Positions 18,469 through 26,800 of a stretch of DNA of 63,333 nt are shown here, one piece after another; position 1 is the stretch's first letter, and each line of letters begins with the position of its first letter. A model generated the notes under the pieces. The model ran no database searches and had not been told where the DNA came from. It was given only the letters and a program-made list of their open reading frames with translations. The DNA is from Magnetococcales bacterium (GTDB lineage: Bacteria; Pseudomonadota; Magnetococcia; Magnetococcales; Magnetaquicoccaceae), in contig JADFWP010000012.1 of assembly GCA_015234115.1 (NCBI GenBank), forward strand, positions 1 to 63,333, given 5' to 3'. Position numbers and translations under genes: made by a program.

Positions 18469-19535
18469 CAGGAGACTTCCGGTCCGGGGATGTCGGCGAC
18501 GGTGACCTCCAGCACGCTTTTGACCAGGACCGCCAGCGGCACGGCGAAGAAAACCCCGGCCACCCCCCAGAGCGAGCCGAAAAACAGCACGGCCAGCATG
18601 ATGGTGGTGGGATGGACCCGCACGGTTTCACCGAGAATCATCGGCGCGATCAGATTGCCATCGACCAGTTGCAAAATGCCGTATACCAGCAACGGATGGA
18701 TCGCTTCCCAGGTGATTCCCCACTGGAGCACGCCCAGCAACACCACCGGAATGGTGACCGCAGCCAACCCCAGAAACGGGATGAGCACCGACAATCCGGT
18801 CAGCACCGCCACCAGAAAGGCGTACTGGAATGCAATCAGCACGAATCCCAGATAGCTCGCCGCACCCAACAGCAGCATCTCCCAGAATTTGCCCCGGATA
18901 TAGCCGCCGACGCCGGTATTGACCTCCCGCAGCACCCGCTTGAGCAGGGTCCGCTCCCTGGGAAGATAACGGGTGAAGGCGGTGAGCAGCTCGGTCTTGT
19001 CTTTCATGAAGAAAAAGATCAGGAAAGGGACCAAGAAGAGGTAGATCAGCACCGAGACCAGCCCCGGCAATCCCCCTTTCAACAACAAAGACAGGGAATC
19101 GGCGATCCAGCCCTGGGATTTCTCCACCAGGCCGAGCAGCATGCTTTCGGCAAAAGGCGAGTCGATCCAGCCCGAGGCCGAAAGCGTGAGCTGTTGCAGC
19201 AGGGTTTTCAGGGTGACGGTGATTCTGGGGATTTCGGTGGAGACCCGGGAGAGTTCACGGATCAAGGCCGGGGTGAGAAGGAAAAAGATGGCCATGGCGA
19301 TCAGCAGAAAAAGACCGAAGACCAGCAGTACCGCCACAATGCGGGGCAGGCGGGTTCGTTCCAGGGGACGGACCATGCCTTCGAGCAGATAGGCCATGAT
19401 CACGGCGGTGAAATAGGGCGCCAAGGCCGAACCGAACAGGGTGACGACCAGAGTGGCGCCGATGAGGGCCAGAAAAAGACCGGAAATCTGAGGATTGGAG
19501 AGCTTTTGCAAGTACCCGGCGAACAGTTGATGCAT
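18468..19535 (-). CDS. AI-2E (PerM/TqsA) family transporter
   Basis: Inner-membrane protein of 355 residues with about eight hydrophobic segments, arranged as in the AI-2 exporter family: paired segments at the N-terminus (ISGLFLALIGATLVVTLFGS and an LLVFGLFLLIAMAIFFLL segment), a long periplasmic or cytoplasmic middle, then clustered C-terminal segments. PFLILFFMKD-like PFLIFFFMKDKTEL and the GNLIAPMILGETVRVHP motif are family hallmarks. Some members export autoinducer-2 and others act as Na+/H+ antiporters; sequence alone does not decide. It forms an operon with ldt upstream and rsmB downstream. Confidence 0.9.
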   Translation of the reverse strand: MHQLFAGYLQKLSNPQISGLFLALIGATLVVTLFGSALAPYFTAVIMAYLLEGMVRPLERTRLPRIVAVLLVFGLFLLIAMAIFFLLTPALIRELSRVSTEIPRITVTLKTLLQQLTLSASGWIDSPFAESMLLGLVEKSQGWIADSLSLLLKGGLPGLVSVLIYLFLVPFLIFFFMKDKTELLTAFTRYLPRERTLLKRVLREVNTGVGGYIRGKFWEMLLLGAASYLGFVLIAFQYAFLVAVLTGLSVLIPFLGLAAVTIPVVLLGVLQWGITWEAIHPLLVYGILQLVDGNLIAPMILGETVRVHPTTIMLAVLFFGSLWGVAGVFFAVPLAVLVKSVLEVTVADIPGPEVS

Positions 19536-19560
19536 GAATCGGGGTGCTCCGTGCGAACGG

Positions 19561-20124
19561 TCAGGGGGGTGGCAGGATCAAGACCAGGGTGCCCGGTTGG
19601 GCATGGGAAAAAAGTTGGATCACGTCACGATCACGCATGCGCACACAACCCGCCGAGACGGGTTGTCCGATCCGGTCGGCATGCGGGGTACCGTGAATAT
19701 AAATATATCGGGTGCGGCTGTCGATGCCTGTTCCCTGGTTGAGGCCCGCTTCGAGTCCGTCGAGCCAAAGAATGCGGGTGGTGATGAAATCGCCGTCGGG
19801 ACGGGCATCGGGCGGGAGGATCTGGCCGGTGGGCTGACGACTTTTGAAGACCGTGCCGGGTTGGGCGCGCGCGCCGAAGGTGGCGCAGATCTGGTGCAGA
19901 CCAATGGGGGTGCAGCCGCTGCCGTCCTGGCTGCCAAAGCCCGCCCTGCCGGTGGAAACCGGCCAGAACCGTTTGCGTGGTGTTGGCAGGCGTTGGCCGT
20001 TCGGGCGTTGCTTGCCGAGAAGAACCAGTCGTTGCGCCCCCCCGAGCACGACGATGGCGGGCTGGAGGCCATCCCAGCCCGCCTGATGCAAACGCGACAG
20101 CGCCTGTTTGGGAACCTTACTCAT
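19561..20124 (-). CDS. L,D-transpeptidase (YkuD) domain protein
   Basis: YkuD-fold enzyme that normally forms 3-3 crosslinks in peptidoglycan or attaches proteins to it. The 187-residue protein has the catalytic motif YIYIHGTPHADRIG followed by SAGCVRMRDRDV (nucleophilic Cys) near residues 142-168. No signal peptide or membrane anchor is evident: the N-terminus (MSKVPKQALSRLHQ) is polar. Export is therefore unexplained, unless the true start lies elsewhere or a non-Sec route is used. It overlaps the upstream yccA-family gene by 8 bp. Confidence 0.88.
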   Translation of the reverse strand: MSKVPKQALSRLHQAGWDGLQPAIVVLGGAQRLVLLGKQRPNGQRLPTPRKRFWPVSTGRAGFGSQDGSGCTPIGLHQICATFGARAQPGTVFKSRQPTGQILPPDARPDGDFITTRILWLDGLEAGLNQGTGIDSRTRYIYIHGTPHADRIGQPVSAGCVRMRDRDVIQLFSHAQPGTLVLILPPP

Positions 20125-20800
20125 CGCCTCCCAGGAAGCCCAGCAGCCGGAGCAGGCTGGTGAAGAGGTTGACCACGTTGAGATACATCGAAAGCGCAGC
20201 CACCGACGGCGAGACGGCCCAGGGATTTTCCTTGAGTTGCTGGGTCTCGAAGAGGATGTAACCGGCGAAGATCACGCTGCCGAGTGCGGACATGGCAAAA
20301 GAGACTGCCGAGGATTGCACGAAAAGGTTGATCAAGCCCCCGACCACGACGATGATCAAACCGGCGAAGAGCATGCCGCTCATCATCGACAGGTCGCGTT
20401 TGGTGGTCAAAGAGTAGACCGAAAGCCCGGTAAAGACCGCTCCGGTCATGAAGGCGGCCTGCCCCACCACGCCCGACATTCCGGCGCCCACATAATAGGC
20501 GATGAGCGGCCCGAGGGAGAGACCCGACAGACCGGTGAACAGGAACAGGGTGGCGGCGTTCTGGATCCGGAAGGCCAGGAACATGGACCCGAACATCAGC
20601 AGCATCAGGATGATGGGGTGTTCACGGGCAAAAGGCAGGGTCATGCCGACGTAGCCGGCGGCCACGGCCACCAGCAGGCTGGAGGCCAGCAACGCATAGA
20701 CCTGTTTGAGGTAGACCGCGACCTCCGAGGCGGCGTGGGCGTAACTTTTGGGCGCGCCCCAGGGGGAGTCTTGGGAGGGATACTTGGGATCGTTAAACAT
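20117..20800 (-). CDS. Bax inhibitor-1/YccA family membrane protein
   Basis: Seven-helix inner-membrane protein of the BI-1 (TMBIM) family; members include YccA, which modulates the FtsH protease, and proton/calcium leak channels. Of 227 residues, those after about 33 form continuous hydrophobic segments, with GLSLGPLIAYYVGAG and QAAFMTGAVFTGLS matching the family. ILFETQQL and the C-terminal LNVVNLFTSLLRLLG segment complete the pattern. A GGAG sequence precedes the ATG. It heads the minus-strand run to purH and faces the SlmA-like gene across a 228-bp divergent gap. Confidence 0.92.
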   Translation of the reverse strand: MFNDPKYPSQDSPWGAPKSYAHAASEVAVYLKQVYALLASSLLVAVAAGYVGMTLPFAREHPIILMLLMFGSMFLAFRIQNAATLFLFTGLSGLSLGPLIAYYVGAGMSGVVGQAAFMTGAVFTGLSVYSLTTKRDLSMMSGMLFAGLIIVVVGGLINLFVQSSAVSFAMSALGSVIFAGYILFETQQLKENPWAVSPSVAALSMYLNVVNLFTSLLRLLGFLGGDE

Positions 20801-21028
20801 GGTTTAAGCTCCAATATGTGTTGGCATTTTCGACAACGCAGAAGTCTCAGTTCACACTTTTTTCTGACCTGATTCTAGCACGAACGGTAGATGCCGTGCA
20901 AATGAATTGCAAAAAGCGCAAAAAGTGTGATATGGAATGATGTGGGGGAGATGTGTCAGGAAGGGTATGCGGAGTTCTCTGGCAACAGGGCCGCTGTTTT
21001 TTTCTCTTGAATTTTCTGTGGAGTTTCC

Positions 21029-21670
21029 ATGTCCCTCATCGAAGAACAGTCGGCAGACAAAAGCCAGGAAGAGACCAAAATTGATCGGAGACGCCGCCCG
21101 GAACGACGGCTCGAGATCCTCAAGGCCGTGATGACCCTGTTGGAAAAGGGCAATCGCCGCGTGACCACAGCCGAGTTGGCCGCCGAGGTTGGCTTGTCCG
21201 AAGCCGCCCTGTATCGCCACTTCACCGGCATGAACGCCATCTTTCAGGCGCTGACCGAACTGTTGCGGGAACAACTGCTCCATACGACCGGAAACGACGC
21301 CGTGGCGGGTTCGCCGTTGCGCCAACTGCAAGATCAACTCACCCGGCATCTGAATTTCTTTGCAGCCCATCCGGGGTTGTGTCGGATTTTTCTGGTGGAG
21401 GGAGTGATGACCCGCGCCGAAAGTCTGGCCATGGCCGAAATCGTGCGGGATTTCGAGCGTCAAACCCAAAAGACCATCGTGGCGGCCCGCGATGCCAACG
21501 AACTCCCGGCTGCGGTGGATCCGGAATCGGCCACCCGTTTTTTTGTGGGATTGATCCAGGCTGCGGCGTTGCGGTATGTGCTCAGTGGTTTCAGCGCCTC
21601 TCCGGTCTCCGGGATCGCTTCCATCTGGGGTTATTTCTGTCGTGGTGTGGGTGCGGTGGAGCAGGGGTGA
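21029..21670 (+). CDS. TetR/AcrR family regulator, SlmA-like
   Basis: A 213-residue regulator with an N-terminal helix-turn-helix (RVTTAELAAEVGLSEAALYR, residues 45-64). This segment is very close to the nucleoid-occlusion factor SlmA, which binds DNA and blocks FtsZ assembly over the nucleoid. The C-terminal ligand/dimer domain is less similar (FFAAHPGLCRIFLVEGVM). GGAG lies just before the ATG. It is a single-gene unit followed by a strong hairpin. SlmA orthology is plausible, but a generic TetR repressor cannot be excluded. Confidence 0.82.
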   Translation: MSLIEEQSADKSQEETKIDRRRRPERRLEILKAVMTLLEKGNRRVTTAELAAEVGLSEAALYRHFTGMNAIFQALTELLREQLLHTTGNDAVAGSPLRQLQDQLTRHLNFFAAHPGLCRIFLVEGVMTRAESLAMAEIVRDFERQTQKTIVAARDANELPAAVDPESATRFFVGLIQAAALRYVLSGFSASPVSGIASIWGYFCRGVGAVEQG

Positions 21671-21727
21671 TCGCAGCCGCCCGCAACCGCTGAATCCGCT
21701 GTGGCACTCCCCTGATCCCAGAACCAG

Positions 21728-21775
21728 AAAAGCAAAAAGGATCCGAAATGAAAATCGCGGATCCTTTTTGCTTTT
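21728..21775. terminator. Bidirectional intrinsic terminator
   Basis: Perfect 18-bp stem (AAAAGCAAAAAGGATCCG and its complement) with a 12-nt loop. The A-rich and T-rich outer arms give a U-tract in either direction. It sits between the convergent SlmA-like gene and tRNA-Leu and can end both transcripts. Confidence 0.88.
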
Positions 21776-21785
21776 TGGGCGTATT

Positions 21786-21870
21786 TGGTGCGGATAGCCA
21801 GATTTGAACTGGCACGGCGTGAACCACTGCCCCCTCAAGACAGCGTGTCTACCAATTCCACCATATCCGC
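21786..21870 (-). tRNA. tRNA-Leu (anticodon GAG)
   Basis: An 85-nt tRNA with encoded CCA. The acceptor stem GCGGATA pairs with TATCCGC. The anticodon arm is CTGTC-TTGAGGG-GGCAG, giving anticodon GAG, which reads CUC and CUU. A class II variable arm (TGGTTCACGCCGT) and a T arm GCCAG-TTCAAAT-CTGGC are present. It is transcribed on the minus strand toward the hairpin at 21728. Confidence 0.97.
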
Positions 21871-21986
21871 GTCTTGACAAAAAAGCCTAACAGAGGCTTT
21901 CATCTTTGGCAATGGTTTTTCTTCGCAACCGCAACCCTCTTGAAGAAAGTGTCGTTCCGGGTACGGATTGGCCATGGCGACAGGAT

Positions 21987-22116
21987 TGAAAAAAAGAGGG
22001 GGGTCTGGGGGATTGCTCCCCCAGGGTTTTGACTTCACACAAAAACATTTTAAAAGTTTTTTGTTTAAAGTCAAAACCCTGGAGGAAGAATCCCCCAGAC
22101 TCTCTCTTTTCTTTCA
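21987..22116. repeat. R2 palindromic repeat, long form
   Basis: Left arm TTGAAAAAAAGAGGGGGG..., central AT-rich segment with TTTAAA-like boxes, and right arm ending CTCTTTTCTTTCAA. Total about 130 bp. Unlike most copies, it does not follow a stop codon: it sits in the divergent gap between tRNA-Leu and cnoX. The flank AAGTGTGCCTCTT at 22117-22130 is also found, inverted, beside the R2 copy at 54044, so these two share extra sequence. A 17-bp palindrome (GCCTCTTTGAAAGAGGC) follows at 22124-22140. Confidence 0.88.
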
Positions 22117-22173
22117 AAAGTGTGCCTCTTTGAAAGAGGCGCAGTTCAAAACAAAAAAAGGAGCTTGCAAGGC

Positions 22174-23031
22174 ATGGTCGGGAGTCAATGGGTTGGCGAG
22201 GTGGAGGGATCCACCTTTGAACGTGAGGTGGTGGAACGTTCCAGGCGTGTGCCGGTGCTGGTGGATTTCTGGGCCGTATGGTGCGGTCCCTGCCGGACCT
22301 TGGGACCGATCCTGGAAAAACTGGCCAACGAGATGGATGGACGGTTCTTTCTGGCCAAGATCGATTCGGACCGGGAACCGGAGTTGGCGCGCCGTTACGA
22401 GGTGCGAGGAATTCCGGCAGTCAAATTGTTCGTGGATGGAAAGGTGGTGGACGAATTCACCGGTGCCCTGCCCGAATCCCAGGTGCGCCGTTTTCTGGAT
22501 CAGGCACTGCCCGGCGAGGCGGACAAGCTGGTGGGCGCGGCCCGTACCGCCGAGGCGGAAGCGGGTTGGGCGCAGGCTCTGACCTTCTATCAGGATGCGC
22601 TGACGTACGATGCGGAGCATGGACAGGCGATGCTGGGCATGGCGCGGATGCTGTTGACCCTGGGACGCGCCGCCGAGGCCGAAGAGGTGATCTCCCGTCT
22701 GAAACCCCGCGACCGGGAGAGCGTCGAGGCCAAAGCCTTGATCGCGCGGCTGGCTTTTGGCGCAGCCGAAGCCGATCTGGAGGGACTGGCGGCCAGAGTG
22801 GCGGCCCATCCGGACGATATCGAAGCGTTGCTGACGCTGGGCGAGGCGCTGGTGGCGCGGGAACGGTACGAAGAGGGGCTGGAACGTCTGCTGGAGGTGG
22901 TACGACGGGATCGGGCCTTCCGGGAAGAGGCGGGACGCAAGGCGGTGCTCCGGGTATTCGATCTGCTCGGACCGGGCCATCCGTTGATCCGGCAATACCG
23001 CCAGCGACTCTCCGCGCTGCTGTTTGCCTGA
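22174..23031 (+). CDS. cnoX: Thioredoxin-TPR chaperedoxin (CnoX/YbbN family)
   Basis: A thioredoxin-fold domain (residues 10-115) joined to a TPR-like helical domain. In E. coli, CnoX (YbbN) protects substrates from overoxidation and hands them to GroEL. The active site is WAVWCGPC, with a full CxxC, so it can be redox-active; E. coli CnoX has a changed motif. GIPAVKLFVDG carries the cis-Pro loop. The C-terminal half has repeated helices (AQALTFYQDALTYDAEH) and ends in a tail typical of the family. The start at 22174 is chosen because AAGGAG lies 10 nt upstream; a longer frame from 22120 would read repeat-flanking DNA. A perfect palindrome follows after 4 bp. Confidence 0.92.
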   Translation: MVGSQWVGEVEGSTFEREVVERSRRVPVLVDFWAVWCGPCRTLGPILEKLANEMDGRFFLAKIDSDREPELARRYEVRGIPAVKLFVDGKVVDEFTGALPESQVRRFLDQALPGEADKLVGAARTAEAEAGWAQALTFYQDALTYDAEHGQAMLGMARMLLTLGRAAEAEEVISRLKPRDRESVEAKALIARLAFGAAEADLEGLAARVAAHPDDIEALLTLGEALVARERYEEGLERLLEVVRRDRAFREEAGRKAVLRVFDLLGPGHPLIRQYRQRLSALLFA

Positions 23032-23035
23032 AATT

Positions 23036-23093
23036 ATTGAAAAAAAGAGGGGGTTTGGGGGATTCATCCCCCAAACCCCCTCTTTTTTTCAAT
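23036..23093. terminator. R2 palindrome, short form, acting as shared terminator
   Basis: A perfect 28-bp inverted repeat separated by only TC: a poly-A, GAGGGGG, TTTGGGGGAT arm and its exact complement. It begins 4 bp after the cnoX stop and contains the stop codon of the convergent diguanylate cyclase gene. U-tracts on both strands make it a bidirectional terminator. It is the R2 family without the internal AT-rich segment. Confidence 0.93.
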
Positions 23094-24111
23094 AGCTGAC
23101 CCTGGAACGACCGTTCGCCTTGGCGCGATAGAGCGCCGCATCGGCCCGTTCCCACCAGGATGGCAGGGTTTCGTGGGGCTGCCACTGGGTCAATCCCACA
23201 CTCACCCCAAGCGGCGCCGAATCCGGCGCGTGAATGTCAAGCGCCCGCACCGCCTTGCAAAGCCGTTCCATCAACAGCCCCGCCTTGTCCAACGGCGTGT
23301 TGGGCAGAATCATGGCAAACTCATCCCCGCCAATGCGGGCCAACAGATCCGAATCCCGCACGATCCGGGCAAAAGTCTGGGAAACGGTCCGCAACACCGC
23401 ATCCCCCTCCCCGTGACCCAAACGATCGTTGATCGCCTTGAAATGGTCCAGATCCAGACAAGCCAGCACCAACGGCTGACCATGACGGTTGGCATTGGCC
23501 ATCTCCATGGTGGCCCGCTCCTCGAAGACCCGCCGGTTGACCAGTCCGGTGAGGGCATCCCGGCGCGCCTGATCATACAGATCCTCATACGCCATGGCCC
23601 GCTCCAGCGGCCCGCGCAACTCATCCAGAACCTCCTCTTCCAGATGCAGAAAAGGGGCCGTGGAGAGTTCCGGACAGGGATGAATCACCAACAGACAGTC
23701 GTCATGCTCCGGATCCAAAGGCCAAAGATGATAAAAACGCCCCACGGTCGGCAATTCGCCGGAACGCTTCTCGTTCAAAGGATGGGCCATCAATCCCTGC
23801 GCCATCTCCTGCAACACCTGCCGGTCCGGACCATGACAGGAACAGGCCGTGTGCAGACGCCGACCAAACCGACGATAGGCCACCAGGTTGTGTGGCATCA
23901 CCGGCACCAGCCAACGGGAGAAGGCTTCGATCATCGAATCCAGATCCAACGTCGTGCCCAATTGACGATGCAACTCGTAAATGCGACCCAGCCGCTCGGT
24001 CTCCTTGCGATACTCTTCGATCTCCTCGACCAGAGCGCGCGGCTGACGCGCAAAGAGCGAAGGATCGATCATCATTTTGCGACGGTTTTCCAGTGAAATG
24101 CTGATACCCAT
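23089..24111 (-). CDS. Diguanylate cyclase (GGDEF)
   Basis: Makes cyclic di-GMP from two GTP. The C-terminal GGDEF domain carries DALTGLVNRRVFEE, DLDHFKAINDRLGH and the intact RIGGDEFAMIL active site. ADAALYRAKANGR is the usual ending. No RxxD inhibitory site precedes the GGDEF by five residues (sequence there is RDSDLLARIGG), though RDSD lies close. The N-terminal ~190 residues form a helical or GAF-like sensor with CSCHGPD cysteines. No membrane segments are seen. The start is at MGISISLEN because GGAG lies upstream; the longer frame adds 29 unconvincing residues. The stop codon lies in the shared palindrome. Confidence 0.93.
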   Translation of the reverse strand: MGISISLENRRKMMIDPSLFARQPRALVEEIEEYRKETERLGRIYELHRQLGTTLDLDSMIEAFSRWLVPVMPHNLVAYRRFGRRLHTACSCHGPDRQVLQEMAQGLMAHPLNEKRSGELPTVGRFYHLWPLDPEHDDCLLVIHPCPELSTAPFLHLEEEVLDELRGPLERAMAYEDLYDQARRDALTGLVNRRVFEERATMEMANANRHGQPLVLACLDLDHFKAINDRLGHGEGDAVLRTVSQTFARIVRDSDLLARIGGDEFAMILPNTPLDKAGLLMERLCKAVRALDIHAPDSAPLGVSVGLTQWQPHETLPSWWERADAALYRAKANGRSRVSY

Positions 24112-24336
24112 TTTTTTTCTCCACGCACGAGGCGGCGGATGCCAGAAAAACGGCCCGATCCGTTTGACCGGTTCGGGTGCGAAGAGGGCAGATGCCAAGT
24201 TTATGCCAATTCACCTCGGAGCCGTGGGAGTGCCGCCATGACAGGCTTTGCAAGCTTTGAAAGTTTGCACAGGATATCGGAAACGTCGTGCCAGGGAGTC
24301 AGGATTGCCGCCCGGTTGGCAAAAATTGCCCCGTGT

Positions 24337-25911
24337 TCAGCCGGACACCCAACGCAGGATCGTCTGCCGGAGCATCTCCCCGCGCACCGGCTTGGTCAGA
24401 TAGTCGTCCATGCCTGCTTTCAGACAGCGTTCCCGATCGCCCTTCATGACCTGCGCCGTCAGGGCGACGACAGGGGTGCGCCGCGCCGCTTGCGCCTCCT
24501 CCGCAGCGCGAAACAACTGCGTGGCGGTCAGGCCATCCATGACAGGCATCTGGCAATCCATGAAAACCAGGTCATAGCGGGTTGCCTTCAGCCGATCCAA
24601 GCCCTCTGCCCCGTTTTCGGCCAGATCCGCCACAATGCCCAACCGCTTGAGCATGCCACGGGTCACCTCGCGGTTGACTTCGTCGTCTTCGACCACAAGA
24701 ATTTTCAAAGTGTTGGCAAAGCGTCGGTCGGTTGCGGCCCCGGCAGCCGCCGGACGCGCGAGCGGGAATTCCACCCGGAAAAGCGTGCCGCGTCCGGGCG
24801 CGCTCTCCACCGTGATCGTGCCGCCAAGCCGCTCGATCACCCCATGCGCGATGGCCGGTCCCAAACCGCTGCCCTGGAGCGACGCGCTGGCCGTCGGTGC
24901 GGCCACGGGAGAAAAAAGCTGTTGCAAAGCCTGCGCATCCAGGCCACTCCCGGTATCGCGGATGTCGCATCCAAGACGAACCCGGTCGGCCTCGACCGTC
25001 AGCACCCGCACCGTGAGACGAATCTCCCCGCGTGGCGTGGTCCGCAGGGCATGATTGAGCAACTGTGCAAGCGCCAGTTGGATCCGCTCCGGATCGCCCA
25101 GCAGTCCGGTGGGCAGATCGGCGGGAATCTCGCTCAAGAAATCGATCTCCTGCGCGCGCGCCCGAATGGAAAAGGTGTCGCGCAACTCGCCAAACATCGT
25201 CCCCGGATCCAGTGGACGCCACTCCGGCGTCAACGCACCGGCCATGAGAAGCGAATAGTCGCGCACATCGTCGAGAATCTCCTGCAACGCCTGGGCCCCA
25301 TGGTGGATCACCCCTGCCTGACGGCGCACCTTGTAAAGATCGTCGGCATGCTGCAACAACTCCACCATGCCCAGTATGGTGCTCAACGGGGTACGCAGGG
25401 CATGTCCCAGGTGGGCCAGAAACAGATTCTTGACCTGATTCTCCGCATCCACGACACCCTTGGCCTGGGAAGCGACCCGCGCCCGCTCACGCAACCGCTG
25501 ATCCCGGAGCACGACCTCGGTCACATCCTGGATCTGAATCAGACAATGGCGCCCCGACTCCCCATGCTCGACCGGTTTGACATGAATGGTCTGCTGCATG
25601 GGCAGACCGTGCGGCGTGGTCAGCGGCAAAGGGGGAGCATTCAGCCGGGAGGTCAGCAGTGCAGGCAGGCCGCTCTTCAGGGCGTCGGCGATGGCCCGGT
25701 CCAGACGGGAATGGGCTGCCCCCGGAAAGAAATCCCGCCACAACTGACCCAGAATCCGCCCCTTCCCGATGCCGGAGGCCTGCTCCATCCAGCCATTCCA
25801 GACCAGCACCCGCGTTGCGGCATCGAGCACGATCCAGCCGAACGCGGCCTCTTCCACCAGATGACAGGCCAGGGCAGGATCCAAAGACGAACAAGAGCGC
25901 ATGACATTCAT
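24337..25911 (-). CDS. Hybrid sensor histidine kinase with C-terminal receiver
   Basis: Soluble hybrid kinase. A PAS domain (residues 18-135) is followed by HisKA with H-box LAHLGHALRTPLS. HATPase_c has the N box QLLNHALRT, DTGSGL and GSGLGPAI. A receiver follows, with VVEDDEVNREV, MDCQMPVMDG (phosphoacceptor Asp) and the KP pair in DYLTKPVRG. No HPt domain is present, so phosphate would pass to a separate HPt protein. Start at ATG 25911; an in-frame TTG at 25926 overlaps the upstream CheC-like gene. Adjacency to a CheC-type phosphatase suggests the two act on one chemosensory-like pathway. The signal is unknown. Confidence 0.93.
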   Translation of the reverse strand: MNVMRSCSSLDPALACHLVEEAAFGWIVLDAATRVLVWNGWMEQASGIGKGRILGQLWRDFFPGAAHSRLDRAIADALKSGLPALLTSRLNAPPLPLTTPHGLPMQQTIHVKPVEHGESGRHCLIQIQDVTEVVLRDQRLRERARVASQAKGVVDAENQVKNLFLAHLGHALRTPLSTILGMVELLQHADDLYKVRRQAGVIHHGAQALQEILDDVRDYSLLMAGALTPEWRPLDPGTMFGELRDTFSIRARAQEIDFLSEIPADLPTGLLGDPERIQLALAQLLNHALRTTPRGEIRLTVRVLTVEADRVRLGCDIRDTGSGLDAQALQQLFSPVAAPTASASLQGSGLGPAIAHGVIERLGGTITVESAPGRGTLFRVEFPLARPAAAGAATDRRFANTLKILVVEDDEVNREVTRGMLKRLGIVADLAENGAEGLDRLKATRYDLVFMDCQMPVMDGLTATQLFRAAEEAQAARRTPVVALTAQVMKGDRERCLKAGMDDYLTKPVRGEMLRQTILRWVSG

Positions 25912-25915
25912 GGCA

Positions 25916-26683
25916 TCAGACTTCAAAACGACGCAGCAGACCGGTCAGTTCCTGTTTCAGCCGGGAGATGGCCCAGGAATCGAACAGCAAAACCACATGC
26001 CCCTTGACCGTGTTGCCATGGGTCATGAAATCGATGAACATCAGGAGAATGATCGCGTCATCCGAGTCGTCGCGCCGCTCTTCCGCCAGCAGCGCGTCAC
26101 GGGTTCCCTGCCGGTATTCGGGCAGAGCGCACAGAATTTCCACATCCATGATATTGGCCAGACTCCCCAGGCAGGCGTTGAGCAGAATGTTGCCCACCTC
26201 GGTCAGACTCTCCTGTTCCAACTCCCGGCACTCCTCCAGGGCGATCTCGTCGTGAAGCAGCGCGCGCACCAGCTCCAGGCTCCGGTCATGCGGATAGATC
26301 AGCAAAGTCGAACCGTGAAACGGACCGGTGAAACGCTGCCTGACCGCCACCATCCGCGCTTCGGGATCCGGACCAAGACGACAGGCCGCCGCACGCCAGG
26401 AAAGAAATTCCAGACGCGGCATCGACAGCACGATCTCTTCGTGCACCATGCCGGAAAGCGCATCCGCCGCCTGCCCCATGCCCAGGTTCAACACCTCCAG
26501 CAAGGCATCCTGTTCGAGTTCCGAAAGCACAGAAATCATCGGCAAACGCCCCGGGTCGGGATTGAAATCCGGAATAAGGCAGGAACGATCCATGCAAGGA
26601 TACAACGATCCACCTGCCGCTTCCAGGTTTGACAAGGCGCGGCGCAAAACGTTGCCCCCCCGCTGAACAATCTGCTCCATCAC
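25916..26683 (-). CDS. CheC-like phosphatase domain protein
   Basis: CheC-family proteins remove phosphate from CheY-type receivers. Two copies of the active-site helix are present: LEVLNLGMGQAADAL and LTEVGNILLNACLGSLANI, each with the Glu...Asn pair. The CheC fold covers about residues 50-250. The N-terminal ~48 residues are outside the fold, and the start is uncertain: ATG 26683, ATG 26593 or ATG 26539 (MISVLSELEQDA) are all possible, none with a strong RBS. The next gene is a hybrid kinase with a receiver, a natural substrate. No other chemotaxis gene is in the window. Confidence 0.87.
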   Translation of the reverse strand: MMEQIVQRGGNVLRRALSNLEAAGGSLYPCMDRSCLIPDFNPDPGRLPMISVLSELEQDALLEVLNLGMGQAADALSGMVHEEIVLSMPRLEFLSWRAAACRLGPDPEARMVAVRQRFTGPFHGSTLLIYPHDRSLELVRALLHDEIALEECRELEQESLTEVGNILLNACLGSLANIMDVEILCALPEYRQGTRDALLAEERRDDSDDAIILLMFIDFMTHGNTVKGHVVLLFDSWAISRLKQELTGLLRRFEV

Positions 26684-26800
26684 GGCTGCCGGTTGACAGA
26701 AATCAGGCTTTCAGGCATTGGTGAGCAACCAAAAAGCAACTCAACAGGCTGCCCGATCGTCGCGCATCCTGGCAGACGCATGCAAAAAAGGTGAAGTGTC

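Noticed and set aside
15634-18855. 1073-residue plus-strand ORF opposite purH and rsmB
   Set aside because: Shadow frame; both genes on the minus strand have intact catalytic motifs.
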